Below, one piece after another: positions 1 to 11,171 of a DNA stretch of 64,000 bases; the stretch's first letter is position 1, and the number at the start of each line of letters is the position of its first letter. The notes below the pieces were generated by a model. It saw only the letters and a program-made list of their open reading frames with translations, was not told the origin of the DNA and ran no database searches. The DNA is from Choristoneura fumiferana (taxonomy: Eukaryota; Arthropoda; Insecta; Lepidoptera; Tortricidae). The stretch spans positions 22,868,582-22,932,581 of the forward strand of contig NC_133473.1 of the NCBI RefSeq assembly GCF_025370935.1. The letters run 5' to 3'. The position numbers and the translations under genes were made by a program.

Positions 1-408
1 AAGGACGTTATTTTTTTTTTTTTGTATTGTCTGACCGACATGCATTGAGTTGTAGTTTGCGGCCATAGGTTAGTGTGTGTTTTGAGGACGTGTAAATAAT
101 TCCCACCAATAATAATAATATTAATTCATTTATTTGCAACAAGTGTTGGTATTTCATTTAAGAATGGCGGCCAAGACTCACAAGCTTATAACGCTTTCGC
201 TGTAAAAAGTTATCAGATCCAAGGAAAAGCCAAGCCCCTTAACCCTGGATTCGCTAACCCTGTACCTTATAATGCTGCGCACAGAGAGCAGATGCTCAGC
301 AGTGGCACAGAATAGGCTGATATAGTAATAATATACCTTCATTTTCATAGCTCTTCCATATCCTAAAGTTGAAGACCTGTGACATAATTTTGCACCGTAC
401 ATACTCGT

Positions 409-535
409 AAGTCTATCGGACCGTCTGGCCGACATTGCAAAAAAATAGAAATTAAGTTTATCTTCAGTATTGAGATAATAAATTATTAATCTTACTTAAT
501 TTCTTACAATATCGGCCAGACGGTCCGATAGACTT
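409..535. mobile_element. small MITE with perfect 24-bp terminal inverted repeats
   Basis: The first 24 bases (409-432) and the last 24 bases (512-535) are perfect reverse complements and begin AAGTCTATCGG. The 79-bp interior is AT-rich and non-coding. I cannot define a clear target-site duplication. The layout is that of a miniature inverted-repeat transposable element. Confidence 0.7.
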
Positions 536-1675
536 AATGTACGGCGGAAAATTATATCAGTGAGATAGATGGGGAACCTATGACCTTTGTCCAACAGTGG
601 ATTTCCTAAGGCTGATATAATGATGATAGGTACGAGTATAGATTCTATACTATAGAACTATAGGTGAACTAAGTGTTGTCTGTGGAATTTTAAAACTCCT
701 TGGTAAAAAAAAATGCGCCAGCAAGCAGTGGATATGTCGGCGGCCGATCGTAAAATCCGCCAGATCACGAAATTCCTAGGCATATCGTGAAATGCCGCCA
801 TTTCATGAATTGGCTAAGGGTATTCGCCATATCGTATTACGTAGAATATTAAACTGATGTATTAATAGGAGCTATATTAATTAATTTAAGGTAGGTGAGC
901 AAAGTAGGTAATTGTTTTAGTTCATTGATATGGACCTACGCAAAGTAACGTCTGATTAAATAAATTATTTTATACAAGCCTGTTGTCCGCAACTCGTAGT
1001 ATTCGTTTCTTGCTATCCCGCGGGAACTATTTCCTTCCCCGGGATTCAAACTATCTGTATACCGAATTTCGTCCAAATCGGTTCAGCGGTTTACACGTGA
1101 TTGAGTAACAAACGTCCCAACCTCCAAACATCTTCACAAACTTTCACATTATAATATTAAGTAGGATACCTTTTCATAATTATACTGAACCAAATGTCCC
1201 GGGCCATGCCTGAAAAGGGAACTTCAGACTTTAGTCTAGAATAACGGAAAGCAATTTATTCTTTCCTTCAAACTTAGAAATTGTCAGGACGACTTTGACT
1301 TTGAACTTGATACATCAAACCATTAAAAAAAATTAGACAAAGCACGTCACGATTCTTTAACAGATAAATAAATGATTTAATAACAAAAACCAGTCGAGTG
1401 AGCCGCGTCATAATAGTCAGGATATTTCGCCGCTCGCGCGAACATCAGAGTTGTCCACGGACCACTCGGGACCACGGTTCATTCATCAAACATTAGTTCC
1501 CACAAGACATGTGCAACAATTGAAAGCAATTCAAAATGTCTTACATTTCGCTCTCATCGTCGTATATTCGTTGCTCTCGTCTGTATATCTAGTACTAGTC
1601 GCCTCACTCCCCTTACATGCATAATTATTAATTAATGAAGTAATTTTACTTGATTGTCTCGTTTAGGTAACTGTT

Positions 1676-1990
1676 TTTTTTTTATTCTATTTGTTGGCAA
1701 ACGAACAAGTGGGTCTCCTGATGGTAAGAGTAAGAGATCACCACCGTCCATAAACATCTGTAACACCAGGGGTATTGCAGATGCGTTGCCAACCTAGAGG
1801 ACCAAGATGGGATACCTCAAGTGCCAGTAATTTCACCGGCTGTCTTACTCTCCACGCCGAAACACAACAGTGCAAGACTGTTGTTTCACGGCAGGATTAG
1901 CCTGCAAGATGGTAGTAGCAATCCGGGCGGACTTTGCACAAGGTCCTACCGCCTGCAAGATGTTCTATGTTCTTTATGAATAGGAATGAC
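1676..1990 (+). repeat. dispersed SINE-like repeat A
   Basis: It begins with a T-run, followed by GCAAACGAACAAGTGGGTCT and a conserved block of about 280 bases. Clear copies recur at 32970-33245 (+) and, truncated, at 8733-8830 (-). A diverged relative lies at 46262-46480. The mixture of copies in both orientations marks it as a dispersed transposable element. Confidence 0.75.
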
Positions 1991-2210
1991 ACAAGTTGGT
2001 AAATAAAGTAACACACCGTACTTGCCTAACGGGCTGCGCGTTCACCACAGACGTGCGAGGAAAAAATCCATGACGAATTATTTCGTTTTCCTGGTTTCAT
2101 TCAGCGCCTCCCGTATGTCAAGGCCACGAGGCCCATGAGGCAGCAGGCAGTCGGTTGTAACTTGTATCGTAATATATGTAACGTGTCATGGTGTGTGTGT
2201 GTGTGTGCAG

Positions 2211-2432
2211 CGCTGGCGCTGTTCGAGCACGTGAACCTGGTGTACGGCGCGGTGTCGGAGTTCTGCACGGCGGGCAGCTGCCCCGACATGGCGGGCCCGG
2301 GCGGCCGCGTCTACGCGTGGGTGGACGAGCGCGGCAAGAAGGCGCGCGTGGCCGCGCCGCAGTACGTCGACTACGTCATGACGCTCACGCAGAACACCGT
2401 CAACGACGAGGCGCTCTTCCCCACCAAGTACG
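2211..2432 (+). CDS. Mob2: Mob2 (MOB kinase activator 2), internal exon
   Basis: This exon encodes about 74 residues of the MOB/phocein domain. The acceptor is a GT-rich tract ending in CAG at 2208-2210; the donor is GT at 2433. Reading in frame, it contains LALFEHVNLVYGAVSEFC and then CPDM; the two cysteines here are the Cys half of the family's Cys2His2 zinc site. The next part reads KKARVAAPQYVDYVM and ends FPTKY. MOB2 proteins bind and regulate NDR/LATS (Tricornered-type) kinases, working in cell morphology and growth control. The exon starts in mid-codon and ends at phase 1, joining cleanly to the exon at 2768. Upstream exons are outside the window. A (GT)n tract directly precedes the acceptor. 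Confidence 0.93.
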
Positions 2433-2767
2433 GTACGTGCCAGGCGCCAGCCACTGCCACGTGCGCGAACAGACGCAAGAGCTCGAGGGACCACTTGTCC
2501 TTCACGTATAATCTGGAGTACGTCCGTGCTTGCGTCTGGTCTGTGCTCTCTACACTACAACCTCATCATCCCAGCCTATATACGTCCCAGACCTGTGCAC
2601 TGGCTTCTTCTTAGATGCTCTCTCCAGGCAAATGTTATGCCTGGGGACCGGAGTCAGAACGCAGGCAGGGCGTTGGAAGTTACATATGGATTAGGCAGTG
2701 GGCAGTGGGCAGTGGTGGTAGTGGTATAAGGTTGTTGTTGTCACTTGTCACTTGTCGCGTGTTGCAG
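2433..2767 (+). other. Mob2 intron containing a SINE fragment
   Basis: The intron starts GTACGTGC and ends TTGCAG. Around 2563-2660 there is a diverged piece of the SINE B family (CATCATCCCAGCCTATATAC and following). Two overlapping GC-rich ORFs around the flanking exons are alternative frames of real exons. Confidence 0.7.
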
Positions 2768-2964
2768 CGAACGAGTTCCCGGCGATGTTCGAGGTGGTGG
2801 TGCGCCGCGTGGTGCGGCTGCTGTTCCACGTGGTGGCGCACCTGTACGCGGCGCACTTCCGGGAGCTGGCGCTGCTCCGGCTGCACGCGCACCTGCACCT
2901 CACCTTCGCGCACCTCACGGCGCTCGACGCGCGCTTCCACCTGCTGGACCACAAGGAGACCGAG
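2768..2964 (+). CDS. Mob2: Mob2, second visible exon (zinc-site histidines)
   Basis: The exon joins the previous one in frame, giving KYANEFPAMFEVV. It continues with LLFHVVAHLYAAHF, where the two histidines four residues apart supply the His half of the MOB zinc site, and then LTFAHLTALDARFHLLDHKE. It ends with a complete Glu codon before GT at 2965, so phase 0. This covers the C-terminal half of the MOB core and places the gene in the MOB2 class rather than MOB1 or MOB4. The true downstream partner is the exon at 6290; the similar block at 4667 is a decayed copy. Confidence 0.93.
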
Positions 2965-4260
2965 GTACCGCCGCCACCCGCCGCCCCCCGTGTATTACAT
3001 CATATACATGGCGTCCGTCCACTAAAATAACAAGTTTTTTTATTGTAACGATTTAGGTATCAAATGAAACCTAACAATAACATTGAATCCTTTTGACGCT
3101 TTATGTCAGATATGCATAATGTCAGATTCCCAATATGCCAGTTTTTCAAAATGTTGGTGTTAATTAAATAACTGAAAACCTGAAATAAGTTCGTCCAGAG
3201 CCGAGAGTACAATCGATTACAAGAATAAAAGGCCACGTGAATTTCATTACTAAAACAAAAATAAATAAATACTAAGATTTATAATACTCCTTGCCTAAGA
3301 TTTATTAATACAACCACAATACAAATACTTTTCAAAAAAGCAAACTTATTTTTGATTTCATTTTTTCGAAGAAACTCAAGTGACCCTTGTTTTTTTTGAC
3401 TAAGCATACTTTGAAACGGGTTGTGTGTGTTTTTAAATCCCTTTTTAACAGTGCCCAACCTCAAAGTTACGAATGCATAAGCCGATTAAGCATTTTAGCG
3501 AGGTATAGCGTATAGCTAAACACATTTAGGGGCTGTTTCACCATCCATTGATTAATGTTAACTGACGGTTAAATGTGATGCCGTCTCCGTCTATTCGAAC
3601 AAAACAAATAGAGACGACATCACATTTAACCGTCAGTTAACACTAATCAATGGATGGTAAAACAGCCCTAGATAATTAAGTATACGGGCCGTTTTTCTGT
3701 CAATTTAATTTTCTTCTCAAAACGGCGAAGCCCAACTAACAAGCAGAAAGGTGCGACCAGACCGCTGCTTATAAAACGGTGACGGCACGGAATCGCAGTG
3801 ACAACCCATTTTAATCGGAATCTTGAATTTCGAATGTTCATCAATCAATGTAGGTAAATTGACCTGCATAGGTTAGTTTGAATTGCGTTAAGGCGCGAAG
3901 CCAGGGCCGTCTTTCACCTATTAGAAGCCCTGGGCATATAAGGATATAATTGGGCCCCTATGCCCATCATAATAAAGCTCTATTTAGCTATTTAGATATC
4001 GGTGTAATGATATTCAGAATTTTGAAAATCGGTATTCGTATTTTTGACGTTTCGGATGATTATTGAGTCGGACTTCTTATTGTTCGGTGTATTAAAATTC
4101 GGAATTCTGAAAATCGTAATTTTGAACCCTAGATATTTTTAATTTTTGGATTTATGAAGAATCGGAATAGTCATATTAGGAGTTTTAAAACATTCGGAAT
4201 TATAAAAATCGATATTTTGAAATTCGTGATGCCGACTTTCAGAATTTAGTTTTTTGTATT
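2965..4260 (+). other. Mob2 intron, repeat-bearing
   Basis: No coding segment is visible. A perfect-looking hairpin MITE sits at 3529-3668. Around 3895-3970 there is a block rich in GGGCCC that resembles the piece at 9770-9830. The rest is AT-rich and unrecognised. Confidence 0.55.
3529..3668. mobile_element. hairpin MITE flanked by TA
   Basis: The element folds back on itself almost completely. GGGGCTGTTTCACCATCC at the left end is matched by the reverse complement near 3650-3668. The stem continues through ATTGATTAATGTTAACTGACG to a short loop near 3595. It is flanked by TA on both sides (3527-3528 and 3669-3670), the target duplication expected of Tc1/mariner-type non-autonomous elements. 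Confidence 0.8.
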
Positions 4261-4893
4261 TTATGTAGTGTACACATTAAATGTGATTTAAATGTTGGTT
4301 TCACGTCCGTAATATAACAAACTTACCACTATACTTCAGGCAGGACATTTTCAGTCTAAAGTGTATCTACTCTGACGCCAAAATTGTACCTCATTGAACT
4401 GTTTAAGTATTTTGTAATCTCAAAATCCTTCAGAAACATGATACTTAAATAACATTTAAACATAGCACCAGTAGGCGGATTTATGTATACATGAATGGGT
4501 TCCATATAATATAACCCACCAATTTGGAAATCTTTGCCCTAGGCCGCTGCCGCCCCTATATGCGGCCATACTGCTATTGACAAATCCAGGACTGATAAGC
4601 ACTAAGCATTTATGTTGGTGATAGCGTGTTTGTACGTTTTATTAACGCAAAGTTTGTCGTTTTCAGGTGCTACGGACCACGATGGCGCTATGACGACTGA
4701 CAGGCCTTGTCGGGGGCGCGGGGGGCGCGAGGGCGGCAGGCAGGGCAGCGCGAGGACGCGTCGCGCGCCGCGCTCGCCCGTCGTGACGCAGCGCTGGCCA
4801 CGGCGTGAGCGCGCGCCGCGCTGTAGCCGTTCTGGTTTGCGGTACGGGGGCGGGCGCGGCCGGGGTAGTACCACGCCCAAGGGATCGACGTGA
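4261..4893 (+). repeat. upstream copy of a local duplication including the Mob2 last exon
   Basis: This block parallels 5826-6560. Both share the phrase ACATTAAATGTGATTTAAAT, then CAGGCAGGAC, then CCAGGACTGATAAGCAC, then the intron end CAAAGTTTGTCGTTTTCAGG and the start of the terminal exon. The copies have diverged by many substitutions and indels, so the duplication is old. Part of the left end is also a dispersed repeat, because a relative occurs at about 39170-39290. Confidence 0.75.
4667..4893 (+). pseudogene. decayed duplicate of the Mob2 terminal exon
   Basis: The acceptor CAG at 4664-4666 and the preceding polypyrimidine stretch match those of the real last exon at 6290. The following sequence lines up with the real exon start (VLRDLEVALRLTEP) but has lost bases. 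It reads through a substituted block and meets a stop codon in the frame expected from the previous exon. The GC-rich tail is present in shortened form. It is most likely a non-functional pseudo-exon, although the splice acceptor survives and could in principle be used. Confidence 0.75.
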
Positions 4894-5825
4894 AGCAGGA
4901 GCTGGCTAGTCCTGCTACTGTGTTTCGTACGATGAGTGAGAGATCTATAATTAAAATTACAATGCTTAAAGATTGCAAATTATAGATGCTTCAGTGGATC
5001 TGTCCTCAGTGGATGACCCGAACAACTTGATCGCTTTGACTTAGTCGATATTAATGACCACTCTGGACGTTTCCAAGTATTTGTGATCTTGATGGTGTAT
5101 AAAAAATTAAATATATCCATACCAAATTTCATCCAGCTCACTCCAGTCAGTTCATCCCCCATTTTCTCCCCTTAAGGGTTGCTTTTGGAGATAAAACTAA
5201 GTACCCTATGTTCAGCCCTTGACAGTCGAAACCAGTCGGTTTCGACGTGATACCGGAACAGACAGAGTTATTTCAATTCATCACTCATAGTATAACAAAG
5301 TCGCTTTTTGTCTGTACGCTTAGATCTTTCAAACTACGAAACGGATTTTGATGCGGTTTTCACAAATAAATAGTGTGATTCGCGGTGTCTATGTATACCG
5401 TAACCGTGTTGTGCAGAACGGGTCACCAGTATATAATATTATTTTAATGGAGTATGGATTCGTAGTATGTATGTCCCTGCCCGCATGCAGGTAACGAAAG
5501 AGACAGACATGTAATCTTAACAAAACAGTAATTCTTCAAAACGAATCAAAATATCAAATCGTGTTTACATATTTATGAATCAAACGGCGTATACAATATT
5601 TGCCAAATTGGTGTGGTTATATGTATTGGAACCCATTCATGTATATTATTTTTGCCTACGAGGTGGATACATTTAAATGGACTTTCTGATTGGATTTCTG
5701 AAGATTTTGTGATTACAATACTGAAAAAGTTTAATGAATACAATTTTGGTCAGTATTAGATAAATATTTTGATACAATGTATGACTACATATTTATGCAA
5801 CCTTGTTTTTGTATACATATTTTTA
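4894..5825. other. Mob2 intron between the two terminal-exon copies
   Basis: The sequence is AT-rich with no exon candidate. Phrases near 5095-5160 (CCAAATTTCATCCAGCTCA) resemble tails of the lepidopteran repeats seen elsewhere in the window. Nothing else is recognised. Confidence 0.5.
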
Positions 5826-6289
5826 GACGTGACTGTACACATTAAATGTGATTTAAATGTTGGTTTCACGTCCGTAATATAACAAACTAACCACTATACT
5901 TCAGGCAGGACCTTTGTCTACAGTGGCGCCAACTGGTGAGCGCGAAAACGGTAGCGTAGCCCTCATTGAACCGAATTGATAACCTCTTTTGTTTTTAAAT
6001 TGATAAACTCTTATTTTCTCGAAGTCCGTTTAAAATACATAAAATATCCTTCAGATAACACTGAAACATAAGCACCAGTGGCGGATTTATGTTTTTTGGG
6101 AGTGTAGGCCACTTTATATCCGCCGCCCTATGTAACTTCCTAAAATAATTTTCTCGTTGAAATCTGCCGCCCCTAGGCCGCGGCCTATACGGCCTATTGA
6201 CAAATCCAGGACTGATAAGCACCTAAGGCATTTATGTTGGTGATAGCGTGTTGTGTACGTTTTATTAACGCAAAGTTTGTCGTTTTCAG

Positions 6290-6583
6290 GTGTTACGGGA
6301 CCTGGAGGTGGCGCTGCGGCTGACGGAGCCGGCGGGTGTCGCGGGGGCGCGGGGGCGCGGGGGCGCGGGGGCGCGGGGGCGGCCGGCAGCGCAGCGGCGA
6401 GGACGCGTCGCCGCGCCGCCGCTCGCCCGTCGTGACGCAGCCGCTGGCCACGGCGTGACCGCCGCGCGCCGCGCCGCCCGCCGCCTCGTAGCCGTAAGCG
6501 GGGCCGGGGGCGCGGGCGCGGGCGCGGGGCGCGGGGGACGCGGCCGCGCCCAAGGGGCCGCCCGGCGGGTACTTAAATTGTAA
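6290..6583 (+). CDS. Mob2: Mob2, terminal exon
   Basis: The acceptor CAG ends at 6289. The exon opens VLRDLEVALRLTEP, which follows the phase-0 donor at 2965 exactly as in insect MOB2 proteins. After this conserved stretch the protein becomes an Ala/Gly/Arg-rich low-complexity tail of about 80 residues encoded by GGGGGCGC-type runs, ending VLKL and a TAA stop at 6581-6583. Tails of MOB2 proteins vary in composition between insects, so the tail is plausible, but homopolymer errors could have shifted its frame. A possible polyadenylation signal AATAAA lies at 6735-6740. Confidence 0.88.
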   Translation: MLRDLEVALRLTEPAGVAGARGRGGAGARGRPAAQRRGRVAAPPLARRDAAAGHGVTAARRAARRLVAVSGAGGAGAGAGRGGRGRAQGAARRVLKL

Positions 6584-6899
6584 ATGCCTTTCGTAAAGCG
6601 ATTGAATAGTTGACACGTGTAAACGTTCTGTAAGTTAAAGAATTGTTAATTCTATTGTAAATATTTCAATCTGTTAAGTAGTTTTAGGTGATTACGATTA
6701 GATGATACTATTATTTGTGATTGCTTTGGTTGTAAATAAAAGTGATATTTGTTTAACTAATAAACTGAAAGCCTTAATTGCGGTATATTATTTACACCAC
6801 GTTCGTACCATCCTGCGTCAGTGCGCGCGTTTTGTAATGGAGATGATGCCGGTCAGACATCTTTGTAAACACGAACAAGCATTAATTAAGGTTTATTGA
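6584..6899 (+). other. probable Mob2 3' UTR
   Basis: An AT-rich tail after the stop codon. AATAAA at 6735-6740 is a candidate polyadenylation signal. No ORF with recognisable content. Confidence 0.5.
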
Positions 6900-7535
6900 C
6901 AGGCGAAATATATTATAGATAGTCAGTAGGAAACAATGCGATTCAAAACGACCCAACTTTTTCTTGCTTGTGTGCGTGACGACCACTTGACAGCTACATC
7001 TTACGCTCGCGTTACGTCAATCCGGTTGTCACTCTGTGCGTGCAAAATTATACCACACGTAATGTCAAATCCCGCAAAATTTGGGGGAAAATTATTAGAG
7101 CGCGATAGACCCCCGGTAAAAGTAATGGTTCATGTAATCAAATATAAATAAATAAAACTAAAAAAGCCATTTATCCTCTACATATGAAATTACCTATTTA
7201 TGCATACATTTGAGGGCCACATTTTTACCGCTCAGTCAGTACCTATAATAATATGTTTTATTCAACAAATATTAATATTACAATTAATTTTTAGTATTAG
7301 AGATTATATTCCAAACAATCGACTTGATTAGGTAGCACCTAGCGCCACGACAGTCAAAATTCCTTTTTCAAATCGACGCTTTTCACTACCCGACCCACGA
7401 AATCTATTATTATTTGTTTATTATGTCCACTCATGACTTTTTGACTCATAACCTATTAAAGATCCTATAGTAAAAAAACCGGTCAAGAGCTTGTCGGACA
7501 CACCCAAAATAGGGTTCCGTAGCCAGGGTGTAAGG
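6900..7535 (+). repeat. dispersed element C with a fragment of element D
   Basis: The segment, including a 71-codon ORF that is not a gene, recurs inverted at 15660-16870 in the left arm and directly at about 60120-60600 in the right arm. The core shares ATTTGAGGGCCACATTTTTACC and TAGCGCCACGACAGTC. At its right end it runs into the end of element D (CGGTCAAGAGCTTGTCGGAC at about 7479). C and D also lie side by side in both arms, so they may form one composite element. Confidence 0.7.
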
Positions 7536-7539
7536 GGTC

Positions 7540-9246
7540 TCATATATCATCTCACGAGACCCAAGCCAACCTCACCTGCCTGCGGTGCACCCTGCTAATT
7601 AACAAACGAGGCAAAACTGGCGGCGACCCACCAACCCGCATTGTACCAGCGTCGTGGGCTTATGGTCTATTCCTCCCTATGGATGTACAACCCCCCGAAT
7701 CGGCCCCGAATGCTCGGCGGTGAGAGTTTGTCCCGTGATGACGGTGACCGGAACAATCCTCGAACCAGGGGTGCTAAGAATCCCCGAGCGTTATCAACTT
7801 CTTTCCGTCAAACTAACCAGGCACGCAAAATGGACATAGAAAATCTTAACGTTTTAACATACAATGTTCGAACTTTGTTAAAAGATGATCGATTGGTCGA
7901 GCTAGAAAGCCCTGTAAAAGACATAAAGTGGGATATAATTGGCCTTGCTGAAGTGAGAAGAGAGGAGGAAGAAATTTTGGAAAGGGAAAACTGCATATTC
8001 TTCCACTTTGGGGCTGCAGGAGGACAACATGGAGTAGGTTTTCTGGTTGCCAAAAAGTTGATGAATAATATAATCGAGTTCCACGGTTACTCTGGTTCTG
8101 AGGTTCCACCTGACGCCCACACAGACTCTTACTGTTATACAAGCTTATGCACCAACATCCCCTCATAGCGACGACAAGGTAGAGGACTTTTATGACCTTC
8201 TCAAGTTCTCAATAAGGCTTGCGACGATCACCAAGGAACTTGGAATCTAGTTATCGGCGATTTTAACGGATTGGGAAGCCGAAATATTAGAGGCACACGT
8301 CTTATTCAGTTCGCTTTTGGACCGAACCTTAAAATATGTAAAAGCTTCTATCAAAAAAAAAAACAGAGGCGATGGACGTGGGTTTCCTCAGATGGTCACT
8401 TCAAGAACGAAGTAGATTTTATACTAACATCAAATCATAGTATTATCAGAGATATTAGTATCATCAACAAATTCAAATAACCGAATAGCCAAACTTACCT
8501 TTAATTTTAAAATTCACCGCAAAGTAACATTTTCAAGACGCTTCCACAAACTCAACAGAGCGACGTTAACGGCAAATTATGACCAGTTTAACATTGAGCT
8601 GAGAAATCGGTTTGAGGATCTAAATACTGATGTTAATGATGTGGACATAAAGTATATCAACATTTTAGAGAGTATAAGGTTAGCCCGCAATATTTTTTCC
8701 AACAGACCTAATAAATTGCGTTTATTAATGGCAAATATCCCTGGTGTTGCAAATGTTTATGGGCGGTGGTGATTTCTTACCATCAGGAGACCCACTTGCT
8801 CGTTTTCCAACCAGTCGAATAAAAAAAAATCCATTTCTCTAATAGAAAAAAGAACTCGGGAAAACTTAGGTTCAATAGCATTAAAATTAGATAAAATAGT
8901 TAAACGAAGTATAAGAAAGGATATCAGAGGAAACAACACCAATCTAGTCAAGACTGCACTTGTTAATATTACATCACTTAGAGCGGCCAAGCAAAGAATC
9001 TTAGAAGGTAAGCACTGGATTACCAATATGAGGGACGGAAATGGCAACAAGCATAGCAATAGGCAGAAAATATTACAAATCTGTACGGATTTTTACAAGT
9101 CACTTTATTCCCCATCCAAAAATTATAATTTAGAAGACTCCTTTTGCGCTGACAACATCTCCCCATTCACAGAAAACGAAGTGGATAAGGCTCTTCGAAG
9201 CATGAAAATGAATAAGAGTCCAGGGCCTGATGAAAACTCGTCCTGA
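7540..9246 (+). mobile_element. RTE-type LINE, 5' half (endonuclease and start of reverse transcriptase), degenerate
   Basis: From 7830 the reading frame encodes an AP-endonuclease-like N-terminus: a start MDIENLNVLTYNVRTLL, then WDIIGLAEVR, which holds the usual catalytic glutamate, and later GVGFLVAKK. Stops and frame changes follow near 8165 and 8480. A separate frame at 9028-9246 ends with MKMNKSPGPDE, the lead-in to the RT domain of RTE/BovB-like elements. The partner half resumes at about 11385. A SINE A fragment interrupts it at 8733-8830. The element is dead: it has several stops and nested insertions. Confidence 0.8.
8733..8830 (-). repeat. SINE-like repeat A fragment inside the LINE
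   Basis: The reverse complement reads GAGCAAGTGGGTCTCC, then ATGGTAAGAAATCACCACC and CATAAACATTTGCAACACC, matching the copies at 1676 and 32970. It is truncated to about 100 bp and ends in an A-run on the + strand near 8820-8829. Confidence 0.75.
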
Positions 9247-9262
9247 ACAGCTGCACCGTTGA

Positions 9263-9466
9263 AACTATCAATCTACGTATATACTTCCAAAAACTATTGA
9301 TGTATATGGTAAGAGAATTGATAAATATGTACTGTCATCTATTTTGAATACCTTACCAGAGGAAATCTTAACTAAAATGCAAACTTATAAATACGACAAA
9401 TATTATTGTAAAAAACTTCTCAAGAAGTATTTTATGGAGTGCAGCGAGGTCGCAGATCTGTTCTAG
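9263..9466 (+). pseudogene. orphan exon-like ORF of unknown origin
   Basis: A 67-residue open frame follows an in-frame TGA and ends in TAG (9464-9466). It includes PKTIDVYGKRIDKYVLSSIL and ends ECSEVADLF. Composition looks like real protein, being rich in Lys, Tyr, Leu and Glu, with no low complexity. The stop is followed at once by a GC-rich stretch (9467-9510) like the 3' regions of the real genes here. It sits inside transposon debris, exactly where the RTE LINE is interrupted. No typical splice acceptor with a pyrimidine tract precedes it. I do not recognise it. It could be the captured last exon of a host gene. Confidence 0.4.
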
Positions 9467-9769
9467 CCGCAGGCGGGCCGGGGCGGGGCGGGCCTGCGAC
9501 GCCGGCGCACCCTAGATTATTGTAAGCGCGAACCAAACCGCGTGATCTCGCCAACTATTGCATAAACCTGCTATAGGTTTTTAATAGTGGCTTTTTAGCC
9601 AAAAAAAATGTAAAAGCATATAATGCATATGCTGGCCCAGCTGTTCACGGCAATGCTTCAGACTGGTCATTTGCCGCGGGCGCTAACAGATACAGTAATA
9701 GTACTTTATAGTACCCATATGTAAGACTCATCCCAGCCTATATGTCCCACTGCAAGCACAGCCAGTGGC

Positions 9770-11165
9770 GTAGCTAGTAACCTAGGGCCCTGGGGCAAAT
9801 AAAAAATGGGGCCCACTGCTATCACACTGGTAAGGTTTTTTGCAAGTTTGTCATTATACTATATACAAATACTTTAAAAATGCTAAGCAATTTCATCAGC
9901 TATAAAGCAGAATTTCGAAAAACCCTGAGCTTGAGGGCCCCGGGGCACTGCCCCGCCTACCCCTTTGAGCTAGGCATGAGACCCCCTATTGCTCTGGCAA
10001 ATATGATAGCTAGGGTGTTGGAAAGGGTGCTTCATCGGATCGCCGCGCCGTCATTAGTAACTGCCGATAACCAGTTTGGCTTCAAGAGTCATGTTTCAAC
10101 AACGTCGGCTATCTACACTTTTAAACAAATTGTAGGATATTACAAAAGCAGAAAAACCCCGGTGTACGCCTGCTTCCTGGACCTGAGCAAAGCTTTTGAC
10201 AGAGTCGATCATCAACTCCTCTGGAAGAAACTGCAGGCACGTCAAACACCTACACCTGTTATCAGAGTGCTGAATAAGTGGTACACCCAGCAGACCAATC
10301 AGGTGAGATGGAAAGGGGCACTATCCACAGCTACACATCTGAACTGTGGTGTAAGACAGGGCGGCTGCATGTCGCCGGCGCTGTTCAACGTGTACATGGA
10401 CGGACTGTCGGAGGCGCTAACGCGGACCGGAGTGGGTTGCTCCATCAACGGGATCATGGCGAACCACCTGTCTTATGCGGATGATATGGTCTTGCTTGCT
10501 CCTTCAGTCGCAGCGATGCGGGAATTGCTGGCCTTGTGTGAGAGGTACGCTAATGAACACAACATGGTTTACAACCCTGACAAGTCTGAGTTCATGCTCA
10601 TGGAGGCCACGAATATGCCTTTGCAAGTGCCTTCATTGCTGTTGAATGGTAAGCCGTTACGTCGGGTATATGAAGTCAAGTATCTAGGACACATTCTGCT
10701 GTCAAGCATGAAGGATCACAAGGACATAGAGAGACAGAGAAGAGCGATTGCGGTGCGAGCTAATATGCTCGCTAGAAGGTTCGCAAAATGCAGTGAAGGC
10801 GTCAAAAGGCAACTTTTTCTAAGCTTTTGCACAAGCGTTTACACAGTAGAATGCGGGAATATACCTGCGCAGTGGCTCAGGACATAAAAGTGCAGTACAA
10901 TGATGCGTGGCGAGCTATGTTCCGTCTGCCACGCTGGTGCAGCGCGAGCGCCATGTTCGCTGCGGGGCGCGCGCGCAGCGCTGCCGCCAGAAGGGCCATT
11001 TATGCTTCCTCTAAAACACTGCTTGCAGCTGTGAGGGAGTGGGACGCCAGCCCGCTTCATGAGCGCTGGAGGAGATACCACAGACCGGTCATCGTGGGAT
11101 CGAGGTAACCCGCGATGTTCTTCTCACCCGGGCTAATATATCATTTCATTTCATTTCATTTCATA
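9770..11165 (+). mobile_element. second non-LTR retrotransposon fragment (reverse transcriptase), nested
   Basis: One open frame from about 9960 to 10887 covers much of an RT domain: DNQFGFKSHVSTTSAI, LDLSKAFDRVDHQLLW (motif A), GVRQGGCMSPALFNVYMDG (motif B) and LSYADDMVLL (motif C with the YADD catalytic box). A frameshift near 10850 moves the C-terminal part to the frame at 10827-11108, which ends RYHRPVIVGSR. The 3' end is a run of about five ATTTC units (11139-11164), a simple-repeat tail like those of CR1/Daphne-type LINEs. The RT differs in sequence from the flanking RTE halves. Two segments with CATCCCAGCCTATA near 9730 are SINE B remnants. Confidence 0.8.
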
Positions 11166-11171
11166 TAAAAA

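Larger units (their letters stand above)
1..2210. other. non-coding stretch upstream of the first visible Mob2 exon
   Basis: I see no exon-like coding segment here. The stretch probably lies in an intron of Mob2, because the next exon opens in the middle of the protein. It contains a 127-bp MITE (409-535), a fragment near 885-965 that resembles the ends of the palindrome at 47757-48178, and a SINE-like repeat (1676-1990). The short ORFs are not exon-like. Confidence 0.6.

Noticed and set aside
6936..7151. 71-codon ORF as a small gene
   Set aside because: Belongs to dispersed element C, with broken copies elsewhere in the window.
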